From Symbiodinium sp. CCMP2592 (taxonomy: Eukaryota; Sar; Dinophyceae; Suessiales; Symbiodiniaceae), in the NCBI GenBank assembly GCA_905221615.1, contig CAJNDT010003179.1, forward strand, positions 634,311 through 698,310: DNA of 64,000 nucleotides, written 5' to 3'. Both the position numbers and the translations under genes were made by a program. The notes below the pieces were generated by a model. The model saw nothing but the letters and a program-made list of their open reading frames with translations. It did not search any database and was not told the origin of the DNA. Of the stretch, positions 10,953 through 23,233 are shown in pieces. How positions within the stretch are numbered: the stretch's first letter is position 1; every line of letters begins with the position of its first letter.

Positions 10953-12548
10953 GTAGGTGACACTTTGGGGACGGGCTATTTCGAACCTGTGGTCTTATAG
11001 AGCTACTTATTCGTAAATAGAATACAAGAGGAACCCTTTAGCTACAGCCCAGATCAGAACAGGATATGGGCTTCAGGAATTAAGCGCTTGAGCTTGCAGC
11101 GGCTGGACACATGAACACCTGCTCCGGCACGGAGGCCGCATCAATGCTCTATAGTTCTGAGAGCAACCTTCAAAGCCCATAATTTTTGGGGCAGCCGTGC
11201 TCCTCAGCGAAGGGTCCGGACAATCATTGTCACGTTCCTGATGCAAAATGCATGTTTCATTTCGCGAAGTGTTTGGTAATCCCCTACTGCATGCTAAGCT
11301 CTCAGTCCAAAACCCCAAAACCCTCAATTCCAAAAAGCCGCAAACCCAATAGGCCTGACCCCAAAACTCCACAACCAAATCCCTTAAAGCCCCAAGATTG
11401 AAGCTTTTGGAAAGAAAGGTTCGCTCCAGTGGAGAGCTTCCGAGCAAGGTCGTCAAGAAGCTGAGCTGCATGCGGCGGGCTTCCCTTCCGGGGGTGTTGT
11501 CACCATGATGAGGTTGTGAGATTTCAGGTTAGATTCATTGTTTCTGCAGCTCCTTATTTCGGCCCAGGCTTCCGCTACCACGAAAAAGAACGAAACTGCA
11601 GCAAGCCCCAAAACCCCTCAAGCGGATGTCATCGCATCAACACTCTTCCAGGGTTTTCAGGCGGACCCAATTTCTTTTGGCCCTTGTTTTTGCATTTTTG
11701 TTTTTCTAACCTCTACTCTTACCAAGAAACAATGAGAACTTAGGAAAACCTTACTTTTCTGTATATAGACAAGAACTATTCTTGTTGTGGCCCCTTATAC
11801 TACACGGTGTATTACTAATCTTATGAAACTATACAGGAAACGTTGATTTTCCTAGGAAAAACAACGACAACGAACCAAAGAACAACAATAAACACCAAAC
11901 AAAGAGACAAACCCCCAATACTCGAACCTTCAAGCACACAACCCAAAAGAGCCCAGAAGCCACCGACAATGTCCCCAAATTCGGAGATCGTTTGTTGCTG
12001 AGCCCCTGGGGCGCTGCATCCGAAGTGGCTCCGGATCCCTTGTAGGGACCTTTTATTAATAATATTCTACTATAAATTAGAACAGGGAACCCCCAAAACC
12101 CTTATCTACCTATTAAGGCCCCTACATTTTGACCTCATTCGGAGGCTGATCTAATTTGGGGTCCGGTTTCGGCCCTCGTTTTGGGGGTAAGCTAGGGACC
12201 CTGGACTCGGAGAACTGCACGTTTGCATGCAAGGAATGCCGGAACCTCGCAACTTGGACCTCGTTTGGAGTCTAGGGGCATTCAGGACTACTTCTGGCTA
12301 CTGTAGGGGTTTAGTACTTACTGTCCGGATTTGGCCTTGGAGCCGGAATAGTATGGCCCCGTTACTTCACACGTGTCAGAATTCGGGATCAAGGATCGTC
12401 GAAGGGTTGGTCAAGCGATGTTCGACTATTCATACTCCGGTATTATACAATTGCTTTACAGCGTCGCAGATGTGCAACCCTCGTTCCGTGGTTACATGAG
12501 CCGTCACTTTTTTTGCGCAATGACGTTGCGTTTCAAAGACGGTCTCCA
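10953..12548. other. No supported gene; A/C-rich and pyrimidine-rich filler
   Basis: Frames here are short and lack a convincing exon. The stretch contains AAACAAC-rich low-complexity sequence near 11860-11960 and fragments of an 'AAGGCCCCTA' motif (about 12111) also seen near 1817 and 13608, suggesting degraded interspersed repeats. The missing last USP exon could be hidden here. Confidence 0.4.
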
Positions 12549-12684
12549 CTTGGAGGGTCGGGGGACTTAGTAAATAGGTAGTAAGTAGACTTACGTATAA
12601 GTACCCTAAAAGGGATCTTAATTGGGGTTATGGTACTTATAAGTATACTTATTATCTACTTACTAAGTCCCTTGACCCTCCAAG
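12549..12684. mobile_element. MITE-like hairpin, family 1, copy 1
   Basis: Begins CTTGGAGGGTC, then GGGGACTTAGTAA, and ends with the near-exact complement TTACTAAGTCCC TTGACCCTCCAAG. The whole 136-bp unit can fold back on itself and has no coding capacity. Related copies lie at about 25346 and 28329. Confidence 0.8.
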
Positions 12685-13021
12685 CAAGAGACCTACGGCT
12701 CTAAATGCGAAGCCTTCAAGCCTAATCAGGGTAATTATGTGGTCTAGTCTGGGGGGACGCTACAAAACTCAAAATTCAACGATTCCCTGTCCAATTGCAT
12801 CACTCTTATAGTCGAGCAGACCCGACCAACTCTAACCCTAAAGCCCGACAGCTAAATCCACAACCGCAACCCTGAGTCTTGCCACCATCCCTTTCAACTC
12901 TAGAGTTCCTGGCAGCGCGACCTGGTCAGCTACATAGGGGGTTTGGAAAAAGGAAGAGGCTCCAAACTCTTATGCCCTCAACCTTCAGTTGAGAACTAAG
13001 TTGCGTCTCCCCAGGCTGGCC

Positions 13022-13108
13022 GCCATCCCGGAAGCCGAGCTTAAAGCACAGGCGCACTTTTTGCTGCAGGGTTTGCGGCAGAAGGGGTTTACAATCCCGG
13101 TACCTTAG
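13022..13108 (+). CDS. Candidate exon, unrecognised protein
   Basis: Reads AAIPEAELKAQAHFLLQGLR and then QKGFTIPVP before a stop, an amphipathic composition unlike the surrounding repeat DNA. No other part of this protein could be joined to it. It may belong to the same unidentified gene as the exon candidates at 16-27 kb. Confidence 0.35.
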   Translation, partial: AIPEAELKAQAHFLLQGLRQKGFTIPVP

Positions 13109-14479
13109 GCCCTAGATGCACGAGGCAGTGTGCCCTCAGTTTAACATGCACTGTCATAGGGAGGTACATCGTTTTGTAGTTTGAGAATCATCTCGGGTTG
13201 GCGCAAGTTCGTGGGAACCTGCTGCAGCCTGATTGATCAAGAAACCCCTTGTTACCACAAGTTTCTTAGGCAGGGTGTTAGCTTTCGTGCATTGAGCTGC
13301 GTGGTTTGGACAAGACATCAAATCCGACCCTCGTATCATGGTTTCCGGCTGTAGCCGTTAGCTGATGAAAAACACCCACCCCGAAAGGAACTAGAGTCTG
13401 GTAGGGAGTTATCCTGCAGTCTAACAACTCCGAATCGTCCTAATCTCGAACAAGTCCAAAGTCGTACCTAGGCAAAAAGCTCAGTCAGACTAACCCACCC
13501 TAGCTGCCTCACCCGAAAGCGCGGGTTCCCAAAGGTAAGAGCACTGCCGAGCCACCTAATACAGGGTAGTTATAGTATAATATACTCCCAAACCCTATTT
13601 TAGCTAGTAAGGCCCCTACAGTACACAACTCTATTATAGATGCCTTATGGACCCCTTTAGAGGCAGCCGTAAAAAGGAACCTATTCTAATCCTGTAGGTC
13701 CCTAAGCCGTTCTTTCCAGGAGCCCTCGCTCCAGATCCGTGGCTACCGAAGAGTCGTAGGAGAGGTGCAAGAGGCCTAGGTGCCGGGGGCGGTTCCCGAA
13801 TGAACTTAGATCGGCTGAGCCCCAAGCCTTGCAGAATAGTTTGGTTGTAGTGTATAACCCCGGCCTCAAACAGTAGGTTCTTGAATCCGCAAGTAGGCCT
13901 TGTGAGGCAGGGGTGACCGTAAACCCTGTGAGCCGCCCGAAAAACTTTCTTCGAGTTCCTTGAGAGCTACAGCTACATTTCTCGCGGCGAAGGGTCTTAG
14001 GATTGATTTGCTGGTCTCGTCTTTTTCAACCTGATGCCCTCGCAAAAGGACGTTTAGAGCCACCCTGAAACGCGAGGGTGTGTCGGAGTGGTGTAAGCCT
14101 TGCGTATCGCTTCAGTCGAAGCCAGAAACTTGGAACATGGCTATCCTCATGCCCTCAAGGCAACATGCGGGGAACCGTAGGACGAATTATCCTTATCCGG
14201 TGTTCCAGATTTCTGGGGTTCTCGGTATTGTCGCAATAGCAATGAAGCAGACCTTGGGTGAAGACTCTCATGCCGAGCACACTACCGGGCCGGGCCTCTT
14301 GACCAGCGCTTCTGCTGAAGACATCGATTTACACAGACGCGACCCAGGGCTCGAAGTCGGATCCTGTCAGACTTGCTTGACGGCTTAGGTTCCTCAAGAA
14401 CCGAAAAACACAAGCCATTCCGAAGCCCCAACTCCGAAGTCACAGATGCATTCCGGCCACCTTATGGAACAACTAGGAC

Positions 14480-14650
14480 GACGAACCCTCAGTCGTGCTC
14501 GAAGTCAGGTTGCAGAGCCATGTTGAAGAGCCTGGGGATCCAAGTGCGGCTTTCGGAGTTGCGGGTGAAAGACCCCAATCTTTTTGTGGTAGAGTATGGT
14601 GTAGGGAGTGTAGGTGAGTTAAATTTCCGACCTTCGGGACTGTTCGAGCT
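14480..14650 (+). CDS. Weak candidate exon, unrecognised
   Basis: Part of a 123-codon frame reading MLKSLGIQVRLSELRVKDPN and then LFVVEYGVGSVGELNFR. Composition is protein-like, but no family is recognised and no clear splice sites bracket it. Confidence 0.2.
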
Positions 14651-15257
14651 GGTGCTTGGACCCTCAGGGAGAATGTTTAACTGCGTGGCTTCTGCAGCAG
14701 ACCGGACAGACAGCACTTCCAGGTTCATAGGCGGCTCACCCTGAGTCGCCTGAATCTGGGCGGCCCCCCCCCAAGTCCGATAGCCTCAATTTAAGCCCTG
14801 CTTTGCCATGAGATCCCGAAACCCTGAGCAAGGCCCCGCGAGCCAAATAAAAGGCAAAAGACATCCGCCGAAGAGGCGCTGAGAGAGCTGCGACGGAAGA
14901 AAAGAATGAGGCAGTAGCTTTGTATACTAACTTGAGTTCAAAAGCAAGAGCTGAAAGCACTAAGCCAAGTTGATAAAAGAGCAAACAGATGGCGCTCGCC
15001 TCGAACTAGATGCTGATCCGTAGCCAGCTAATCCCAATGCTACCAGTACTTTCCTTTTGAGCTTTGTTACGAAATGAAGGAAAAGCCAGTGCTTATCTAT
15101 CCCGAAGTTTCATGGGTTACCATGAAGTAGGACGAACTCGTTTAACCCTATGTCTGCATCTTCAACCCAGAGTGAAATATCAAGGTCGCTGCAAGTTGCA
15201 AGTCATATAAAGGTCGACCTAAGGCCAAGTTCGTTACTCACCCTCAGATGCTCATGT

Positions 15258-15357
15258 GGGTGGCTGTCAAAAATATGGTCCCTCTTTGGGTCCTTATTAT
15301 AATACGGCACCTGTTATTTAGGGTACCCAAAAAGGGCCCATAATTTTGACAACTACT
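15258..15357. mobile_element. MITE-like hairpin, family 2, copy 1
   Basis: Arms of the form GTGGCTGTCAAAAATATGGTCC and the complement of GGGTACCCAAAAAGGG...AATTTTGACAACTAC enclose an AT-rich loop. About 100 bp, non-coding. A second copy at about 26306 shares both arms and the loop motif TACGGCACCT. Confidence 0.8.
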
Positions 15358-16208
15358 CATGTAATAAGCATCCATGAACTGTCAAGTAGGAGCTGCTTTA
15401 CATGGGCGCCGAGCGCTTTCTGGCCGTGTGCTCAGCTCTGGGAACGGCTCGTGCTTTGTTTCAATTTTGAGGCGTTCAGGATTTTACGGTTGAGAGTTTA
15501 GGATTTGAGTTTCGGGTTAAGGTACGTTGGTCTTTCGTTGTACCTGAGTTCTTGAAACTATTGAAATCGTTTGCCGGTACAGTTCTTTGTTTTGATGGAT
15601 CCAGTGCAGGCCTAAAATCCTCCTCGGGGGGGCAGATGACAATTTGTCGGTCGAATGTCGGTTGCGTCGACTCTGAATACTGAAACTGTCTGGGAACCGC
15701 CGATCTTTCTTGTCACGCTTGTGACTTGTGTGCTAGGTTTGGAGGAGTAAGGAGCAAGCAGCAAGCATCAGGAGGCAACACGTGTCTCAGACGCAAGCCT
15801 CAGGAGCCGCAGTACTGCAGTACACTTTACTGGGTTCAAGACTGTAAGGGTTTTAAAACTCCTGGGTTTAGCACCTGAAGTGCCCGTGACCCCGCGACTT
15901 GTGGCATACTTCTCATTGATGATGCAGGGCTTTTTCCTTCCGCAGTAGGTGTGCAAAGCTTAAATCCTTTAAGCACAGAGCAGCCCTAAACCCTGAAGCA
16001 CAAACTTCAATAAATGATTACAAGTTAGAGAGCCAGGCGGAATCAGCAAGAGCTTGTTTTATAATGTGTGTCCAGGACTACAACAAGTTCCGCCTAGTGC
16101 CTCGGATTTTGGCTTGAAAGTGTTGGCTTTCGTCTGAAAGGTCACTCCTGACAAGGCAGCTTTCAGGCTAAGTAGGCAGAAGGAGCAAAAGCCTCCTCAG
16201 ACTTCCGA

Positions 16209-16330
16209 ATCTATCCCTGGCCCTTCACCCCTTTGAAGCGTTTCCGAAGGAGATCCACTCGAGGGTGCGCGCGCCGATCTTGGCCAAGCACATCGCCCGA
16301 ATCATGTGGGCGCAAGCCTCAAAGAGTCGT
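16209..16330 (+). CDS. Candidate exon with a possible organellar RNA-binding-repeat flavour
   Basis: One frame reads HPFEAFPKEIHSRVRAPILA and then KHIARIMWAQASKSRW. The 'AKHIARIMWAQAS' segment resembles the 'Q.LANI.WA.A' core of the roughly 38-residue repeats found with RAP domains in dinoflagellate organellar proteins, but this is a single repeat-length match. It is followed immediately by the triplet-repeat tract at 16580. Function unproven. Confidence 0.35.
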
Positions 16331-16579
16331 TGGTGGAAGCTTGGGAATTGGGGGGCAGGTGTGTTGGCCCAGTTGGCTTTCACGCATGTATGTGCCTGCT
16401 TTTCTTCCGGATAGGTACGTGCCATCATCAGCATCATTGCCCAGCTCCGTCCAATTTAGAACAACTACTTCAATTTCAACTAGCAGCGAACGAGAGGCCA
16501 CAGACGACAAGCGGCAGCACGACAATGACGAAAACTACGAACACAGAACATCAGCAACGACAATACGCAAAAGAGCGAC

Positions 16580-16787
16580 ACCACCTCCGCCACCACCACC
16601 ACCACCACCCACCACCACCACCACCACCAACACCACCACCACCACCACCACCACCACCGCCGCCACCACGCCCACCACCACCGCCACCACCACCACCACC
16701 ACCACCACCACCACCACCACCACCACCACCACCACCACCACCACGACGGAAACAGCAGCAGCAGCAGCAGCAGCAGCAAGAACAAGC
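16580..16787. repeat. (CCA)n then (CAG)n triplet tract
   Basis: About 160 bases of CCA/CAC triplets followed by a CAG run at about 16751-16784. The long frames across it on both strands (poly-Thr, poly-Pro, poly-Gly, poly-Val, poly-Trp) are repeat translations, not genes. Confidence 0.93.
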
Positions 16788-17400
16788 AACAAAACACAGA
16801 TGAGCAGCAACCTCATCACAAACAACAGCCACTACCACTACCACTACCACAAACACAGCAGCAGCAGCGAAAAGCAAGCAGCAGCAACACACCCCTAAAC
16901 CCATGTACCCTTTTGTTAATGCAGCCAAGCTCGACTGTGAATTTGTCTAACTCGCACGTAGCTCCACGTATTCCATCGTTTCACGATACTGTATGCAAGT
17001 AGTTCCCTGTGAAAGGTCGGTAACACGCTGACTCATGTGGAAACATGGTACTCATGTTTTCAACAACAGGTCGTTAATACCTGGGTCGTCCCGACCCACA
17101 TCCTCTCAACTTCTAGTTGGTATGATCTTTACAGTAAGCCTTACTCTACCAGTGCCCCGCCCCAACGATCTGTCCGAGTATGTCACCTTGGAGTCCGGTG
17201 ATCAATGATGCTTCAGTGCAGGACTCTAGGGAGAGGTTTCGCTGGAGGACACAGTCACTTTATGTGTTGCTAGGTCTTTGTTGCTGAAATCATGACGGAG
17301 CCTCTTAGTGCTGTTTCACTTTGCAGACGCGAACTCATATGCCTCGCCTGGATTGTCCGAGTGTGAGCGCCGAAACCCAGAAAAGACAACAGTGAGTGAG

Positions 17401-17940
17401 CTCTGCCGAGGCCTTCGCCAAGTTTGATTACTACAATCATGCTCGGCCCGGAGCTGACCGGGGTTGAAGGCTTTGTTTTGGGTTTATAGAGTTTAGAGCT
17501 TTAAGGGCTTGGTTGGTTTCAGGGTTTAGAGTAAGGGTTAAATTGAGGGTTTGTTTAGAGTTCGGGGGCTGTCTGCATGCATTTGGGCTTTAGTGCACGG
17601 CAATCGCCACCAAATTGACTAGCCGACTAGCCAACAAGATGCGAAACCATTCAGTCCATACAGCCTGCGCAGGCCAAGAGCCAAGAGTACAAAAATCATC
17701 ATGAAAGACAGCCCGTCCATCAGCGGTGGCCAAGGCTGAACAAGGCCTTTGTCGCACGGCTGGCGCCGGAGAAGCATGTCATCAGGCACCCTCCGGGTTA
17801 AAGGCTCAGGGTTTAGGACAAAGCTAGGGGCCTAGGTTTGCATGCCGACGCCTTGAAGAAACGAACCTTTCAGTCCCAAGTGGGACTCATCCTCGAATCA
17901 TATGGCTATAGTGACCACATTTTCGCTTTGCTCACGGAGT
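17401..17940 (+). CDS. Cluster of three candidate exons, unrecognised gene
   Basis: Three protein-like stretches lie in order on the + strand. The first (about 17401-17460) reads SAEAFAKFDYYNHARPGAD. The second (about 17718-17790) reads QRWPRLNKAFVARLAPEKHV and then IRH. The third (about 17865-17940) reads LKKRTFQSQVGLILESYGYS and then DHIFALLTES. They are separated by stretches with telomere-like TTTAGGG degenerate sequence, the usual intron filler of this window. They probably belong with the 16209 exon. No family assigned. Confidence 0.35.
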
Positions 17941-18894
17941 CTCAGACGTGCTTTAGCAATTGAACAGCTTCCCTAGCAGGGCTGGCGGATGCTGACTGAT
18001 GTCTTGGTTTTGAATAAGTGGACTGCTTCTGGTTTTCAGGCAGGCAAACATTGAGGCAGTTGGGAGAAGGCTGACTAAGGCGCAGGAGGGCTCGAAATCC
18101 GAGTCCTAAGCTAGGTGCCCTGAACCCAATAGCACCCAAGGCGATGACAAAATCGTCCGATTCTTTCTCTTCCTCATTCCTGCGTAAAGTCTAAGCGAAA
18201 CTCGCAGGTTACGGCTTTGCGGCGAAGCCATATCCCGTAACACCTAAAGCCTGACCCCGTACCACCAGAGGCCTCACCCCGACGACGGAAATAGTGCCGA
18301 CCCCGACCAGGTTTTTGATGCCAGATCAGCTTCACGCACCTGCCTCGGTGGGTCAATTCAACTATGGGGTTTACACAATGCTTGCCGTCGGATACCCCTG
18401 AACCATGAGCTTATTGGGGGGAGTAGGGATGTTGATGGTTTAGGATTTGGGCTTCAGGGCTTCGGGCACGGACGATGTACTACAATGGACTATAATAGAC
18501 GATGCTCGACTGAAGTGGACTACAATCGACTGCTTTATTTGCATACTTTTTGCATAGGTCATAGGTACATATGCTTGTGGTATGTGCACATCAGTCTGTG
18601 CAAAACACTCCGTGCATGCAAAAACGTGCCGCAGTATGCAGGTGCGTATACATGTACCCGTGTGTACATATATGTGGCCGTGCGTATGTGTGTGTGCATA
18701 TGTACTTGTGTGTATATGCGAGCATGTATATTTTCGTACACATTATCTATCCTTCTTTCCCTCTGTGGCCATTTCAATACCTTGTCATTGTGGCCGAAGT
18801 CCAGAAACTCAGGCCCCCTAACGCATTCAATCAAGCCCGAGTGCAAGCCCTGAGCCTGAACACGATCCTAACACTTTGGCTGATACAGCCTCTG

Positions 18895-18896
<2 letters not shown>

Positions 18897-18937
<41 letters not shown>
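18897..18937. repeat. (TA)n microsatellite
   Basis: Pure TA run followed by TATGGATG-type minisatellite and further TA runs to about 19040. The Tyr/Ile-rich frames over it are artefacts. Confidence 0.95.
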
Positions 18938-18939
<2 letters not shown>

Positions 18940-18991
18940 ATTTATGGATGTATGGATATATATTTATGGATGTATGGTGTGTATGCATGTG

Positions 18992-19024
<33 letters not shown>

Positions 19025-20913
19025 GTCGGTATATATATGTACATGTATCTAAGATCTGTAACAACACTCAGGCCCTCCTCTGGTCGCTTGAGATTCTCAT
19101 GCCGCACGAGCAAGCACCTCAGATCTCGACTAGCCGATGCAGCATCTATAGCTCACCGGATCGGACCTAGAGTCTAGATAGCCTGTGACATCATAAACAA
19201 AGCAATGGAACTCAGACATACGCTCAACAAAGCCGCGCAGCCTAAATCTCAGATCACGCAGATTCGATTTGATGCCAGTCAAATCAAAGACCACCAGAGC
19301 GTGCACCACCTCCAGTTCTATCTCAGTGCTGGTGACTAGAGCTATACACCCTGAGTCAAACACCCAAGGGTCAACTCCAAGGGGTTGCTGGGAATCCCCC
19401 GGGTGGGCATAAGCCCCTCGGTTGTGCAGGATATCGGAACTGACGACGCAAGCCTTTTTGCTGGTAGATGTTGATGTCACTGTTGCGACTGCCAATCCCT
19501 CTTGTGCTGATGTTTCATATTGCTCTTACCTACTCGGGCTAGCCTCGCTCGCAACCTTCGTCATTCTTGCTAGCTAGCCTTTATCGTGATTGCTGAGCTG
19601 GGAGTGGGTGTGGGGCAGAGGCCGGGAGGTTCGAGTCCCGGTGCCTTAAGGGATTTGTTTCGATTTCAGGGACATTCAGAAAGCTCATAATCTCTGAAGT
19701 ATTGTGCATGCACAACTACAGCACGCAGTTCCACAACATAGAGAAACAAAAAAGATTTATGCTCTCCATGGTGCCTCGCCTATGAAGAGCTCGAGTTCTG
19801 GAGCCCTAACAACCAAGCCCGTTACTACCCATGTTCGATGAGCACACGAACTATGGTACTCGTACATAGTTGGTCGAAATACAGTTTGTTTTGTAGCATA
19901 ATGCGGACCAGCAGTGTTGAAAATCAAATTTCGGCTCAAGAAGGACCCTGCGGACCCGAAACCCTCGATCTCGAGCCTTCAAGTGCCCTAACCTTGAGGC
20001 CCTTTACCGTCTCCAATCCTTCATACCTGTCCTAAACCGCCTCAACAGCTGCCCGCCGCTGCAGTTTCGAGACGAAGCGCAACATTGAATCGAAGGTCAA
20101 AGCCTTTATCAAAATGAGGCCTGCTTGGTGGTTGAGGGTTTGGGGGAAGGTTTGGGGCTTTAGGGTTGTTCCACGATTTTGGACGGTTTGGGGAGTTCGG
20201 CTCGGTAACTCGACAGAGTCTGCGTAGAGCAAGTTTTGACTCGTTCGAGGACAGGTTTAGAGGTCTTGTCATCAAAGAACAGATTGACCACGGCACCTTC
20301 CTAGTGCACTCGGGGGGTAATACTATATAGAGCTTCAAGGGTGCATCCTGACTTGGCCGGCAAAGGTAGTCTTCATCCGATTCTTTAATCACCGTTCCCT
20401 CTTGGGTTTTGCATCTGTCTGCTCAGGATCGCTTAGGTCGGCTAAACCCGTAAGTTCGAGCGATAATCACGAACCCCACATTGTATCAGGGTGCAGAGGG
20501 CCCCAGACCAGTTTTGGGATGTTGCGATTTGACGTGGGACTTAGGTCCAGTGATGTCCTACGTTTGAGTGTCTGGGGGGCCTTGCCGGTTTGTGCCATTT
20601 CTTGTCGGTTGCCGCCAGGTACAAGCACGGCCGCTTGGCTGCACAACCTCAAGACCTTAATTCCTCTTAATACAGGAATATGGCTGAACACATTAACTAA
20701 GTTGAGAAAACCCTTGTGATACGACTTGAGGAGGAAGTCGTGTGCTCTCTGTACCGAAGTCGCCCAAGTTTGCAAGTCATGGCTTTCAACGGACCTTCAA
20801 CTTCTGCCACACAGTATTCCAATCGATGATCAACACGCATCTGCATGGAAGTGTGCGACCCTGTAAGTTGTAGATGAATTTTGGCATGACAAGGGTAGTG
20901 TGGGCTTCATTGC

Positions 20914-21141
20914 TTCCAGGTCCAAGTGAGGTCTTGGTTGTACGTGAGAGGGATGCTTAAGCTCTTTGACCCTCACATGCTGGCGCGGCATTTTCTGCTT
21001 CGCCAGTGCAGTTTCTCGCTCTTCTTTCAGTTCCTGGGGCTTTCTCAGCTACTCGAGGTGTTGCTGTCATTCTTGGTCCGGGTGTACCTCATGGGTCGCG
21101 TGCTAGCTCCGGTGAAGTTTTCATATGCCTGCCTGTCGTAA
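20914..21141 (+). CDS. Candidate hydrophobic exon, unrecognised
   Basis: Open frame ending at a stop at 21139-21141. It is rich in Leu and Phe (SLFFQFLGLSQLLEVLLSFL and then VRVYLMGRV), compatible with one membrane-embedded helix. Candidate start codons exist but no splice site or homology fixes its limits. Could be a chance frame. Confidence 0.25.
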   Translation, partial: FQVQVRSWLYVRGMLKLFDPHMLARHFLLRQCSFSLFFQFLGLSQLLEVLLSFLVRVYLMGRVLAPVKFSYACLS

Positions 21142-22459
21142 CCATCTTGGTCTGGCGCGGCCGAGTATGATTGTCGAAACGGCGCAGTAGTTCCAATTTT
21201 GGGGTCTGAGGCTTTCAGTTTTCCGAGGTCTGGCGCACGTTGTCGACCGCTACGGCGACGAACGTGTGCACAAAGTGACCACAGGGTGGCTTGGCCGAAA
21301 CACGGCGGGTTTCAGGGATTACAGCTGCCTGTAGCGCGTTCGACTCTTCGCGTTGTCAGTGTAAGCCTTTACGGCTTTACTTTAGGGGTTATGGTTGTAA
21401 GTCTATCTAGTATTTAATATCTAGTATTTAATGGACTATAGCTGGCTTCAGGATCTTGAGGTTCAAGGGTTTTATCTGCCTCTCGGGCTGAATCAAAGGT
21501 CTGGAGCTGAAGAGATGCAAAAGGCTAAAGGGGCTCGAGGGTTTGGGGGTTTGGGGTTTTTAGGTCTAGGATAGTGAGGGTTCAGGCTTCCGGGCTTAGC
21601 CTCAAGGTTTTGGTCCAAGGTTCTGCGCTGGCACTTCAAGGCTTCCGATACAACAACAACCAACAACCAACAACCAACGACAAGCAAGGAGCAAGGGCAA
21701 CAGCACCAGGAGCAACAGAACAGCAGCACAGGCAAGAGCATGAACACTGACAATGACCACTGCACCACATGCACAAAGATATCCTCGTCACGGCAAGGAC
21801 AAGCACCATGCAGAAAGCACACACTGCCGCCATCATCATGCAGCCGTCCCACCTGGTATGTCGATGTTACACATGGCGCAGTTGACTTTTATCTCTCACA
21901 GCGAGCTATCCCTGCTTCGAGTTGCGTGGAGTTGAAGGGCATACTGCTTGAGTTCACAAAGTCATGCCTTCCGTAGTGACGCCGTGGTATCTACACCCTC
22001 TGCTGTGTGCTGTGCAAGGGTACTGCGCGGAGCTGGCACAGCAGCTAACATATGGGCATGACTATTTAGTACTAGTCTACCCCAGATTTCCCGACTCTAC
22101 TTGTAGCGTGAAGCCGATCACCGACCCCTTCGTCTGATTTTTCATATGTGGTTTTACCAGTGCTGGCCTTCTGAAACTTGTGGTTTTCTATGGTAAGACC
22201 TCTCCTTTGCCACTCCGTTTCCTTCTGCTTCGCTTCTCCTTGCTGTGTTCGCCCTTCTTCTACGTAGAAGTTCACGAGACTTAGTACGCAGTTAGGCAGG
22301 TTGTTCAGGGTATTTGCCGTTAGCATATCCATATGAGGGAATGTGCAAACTCAAATACAAATGGGGTACCGATTCCGCTGTCCCTTTTATCTTTCAAGCA
22401 ATATCTAAATCGCAAAACTTGCGTCGTTTCTGTCAACCCTGAACTCCAAACGCCAAACC

Positions 22460-22566
22460 TGTCTCGAGCAGACCTGTGCCGTGCTAGGCGGATCGAGCCG
22501 TATGTGGAGGTCGACAAGAAGATCCCAACAGAGCTGAGGCAGTCCCAAATCCAACCGTCAGATTAG
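22460..22566 (+). CDS. Candidate exon, unrecognised
   Basis: End of a 77-codon frame reading SRADLCRARRIEPYVEVDKK and then IPTELRQSQ. The charged, balanced composition stands out from the repeat-rich surroundings. May be part of the dispersed 16-27 kb gene. Confidence 0.3.
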
Positions 22567-22865
22567 TACAGGTGTTGTTTAATGGATTTGAGGCCTTGGG
22601 AGTGGCTTCATAGAATGTGGATTTACGGCTTCGGCACAGTTTGCGAGTTAAGTCCACAGTTCAGGTAAAACTATCAGGGCCCAAAAACCACACAAATCCT
22701 GTTCGTTCCTGAACACCCCAAAGCCTTCACCGTACTGTAACATGCCAAGCCGTAAATCCTTTCGGCATTACAACAAAACCCCGGCTCTAGATTTTGGACC
22801 TCAGAATGTATACCCTAAACCCGTGTAAGCTGCAAACGAAATCCCCAAAAACCTGAGGGCGCAGG

Positions 22866-23009
22866 GACCCTAAACCTTATACATCCCTTAATCCCTAAGC
22901 CTTATAATTAAACCTTATGTAAACTCTATAAACCCTAAAACCCTATACATCCCTTATTATAAGCCTTATAATTATAGACCTTATGTAAACTCTATAAACC
23001 CTAAAACCC
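22866..23009. repeat. Two-copy direct repeat of telomere-like origin
   Basis: About 72-bp unit containing CCTTATAATTA, CCTTATGTAAACTCTATAAA and CCCTAAAACCC, present twice head to tail with few differences. Confidence 0.8.
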
Positions 23010-23035
23010 AAGATTCTTTCTGGACACCACCCGGC

Positions 23036-23098
23036 AGGAATGCCGCGCAGCTGGTCGCTGCGAGGGATCTGGGGGAGGTGCGGATGCAGCCACTACCT
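23036..23098 (+). CDS. Short candidate exon
   Basis: Reads RNAAQLVAARDLGEVRMQPL and then PG, bounded by repeats on both sides. GC-rich compared with its AT-rich neighbours, which is how genuine exons look in this window. No family assigned. Confidence 0.3.
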
Positions 23099-23103
23099 GG
23101 ACC

Positions 23104-23233
23104 CTATAAAAACCCTTCCTTTTTAGGGTTCCCTAATATGATTTCTTGAAAAAAAGTCCTTTTAAAAAAGTCCTTTAAAAACCTTCCTTTTTAGGGTTCC
23201 CTATTACGATTTCCTTATAGAAGTCCTCAAGAA
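23104..23233. repeat. Two-copy direct repeat
   Basis: The block CCTTCCTTTTTAGGGTTCCC followed by TA-TGATTTC...AAGTCCTT occurs twice in tandem, about 75 bp apart. Confidence 0.75.

Noticed and set aside
16233..16928. Long frames on both strands (poly-Thr, poly-Pro, poly-Gly, poly-Trp)
   Set aside because: They translate a CCA/CAG microsatellite; every frame is open because the repeat has no stop codon.
18571..19177. 199-codon Tyr/Ile-rich frame
   Set aside because: Generated by TA, GTAT and TATGGATG repeats.
19612..19650. tRNA-like GGTTCGAGTCCCGG segment
   Set aside because: The canonical T-arm does not pair properly, and there is no matching acceptor, D-arm or anticodon arm upstream. At most a decayed tRNA-derived fragment.
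19921..19945. Spliced-leader-like TTCGGCTCAAG
   Set aside because: Only the last part resembles the dinoflagellate spliced leader, with a mismatch and no following cDNA-like reading frame.
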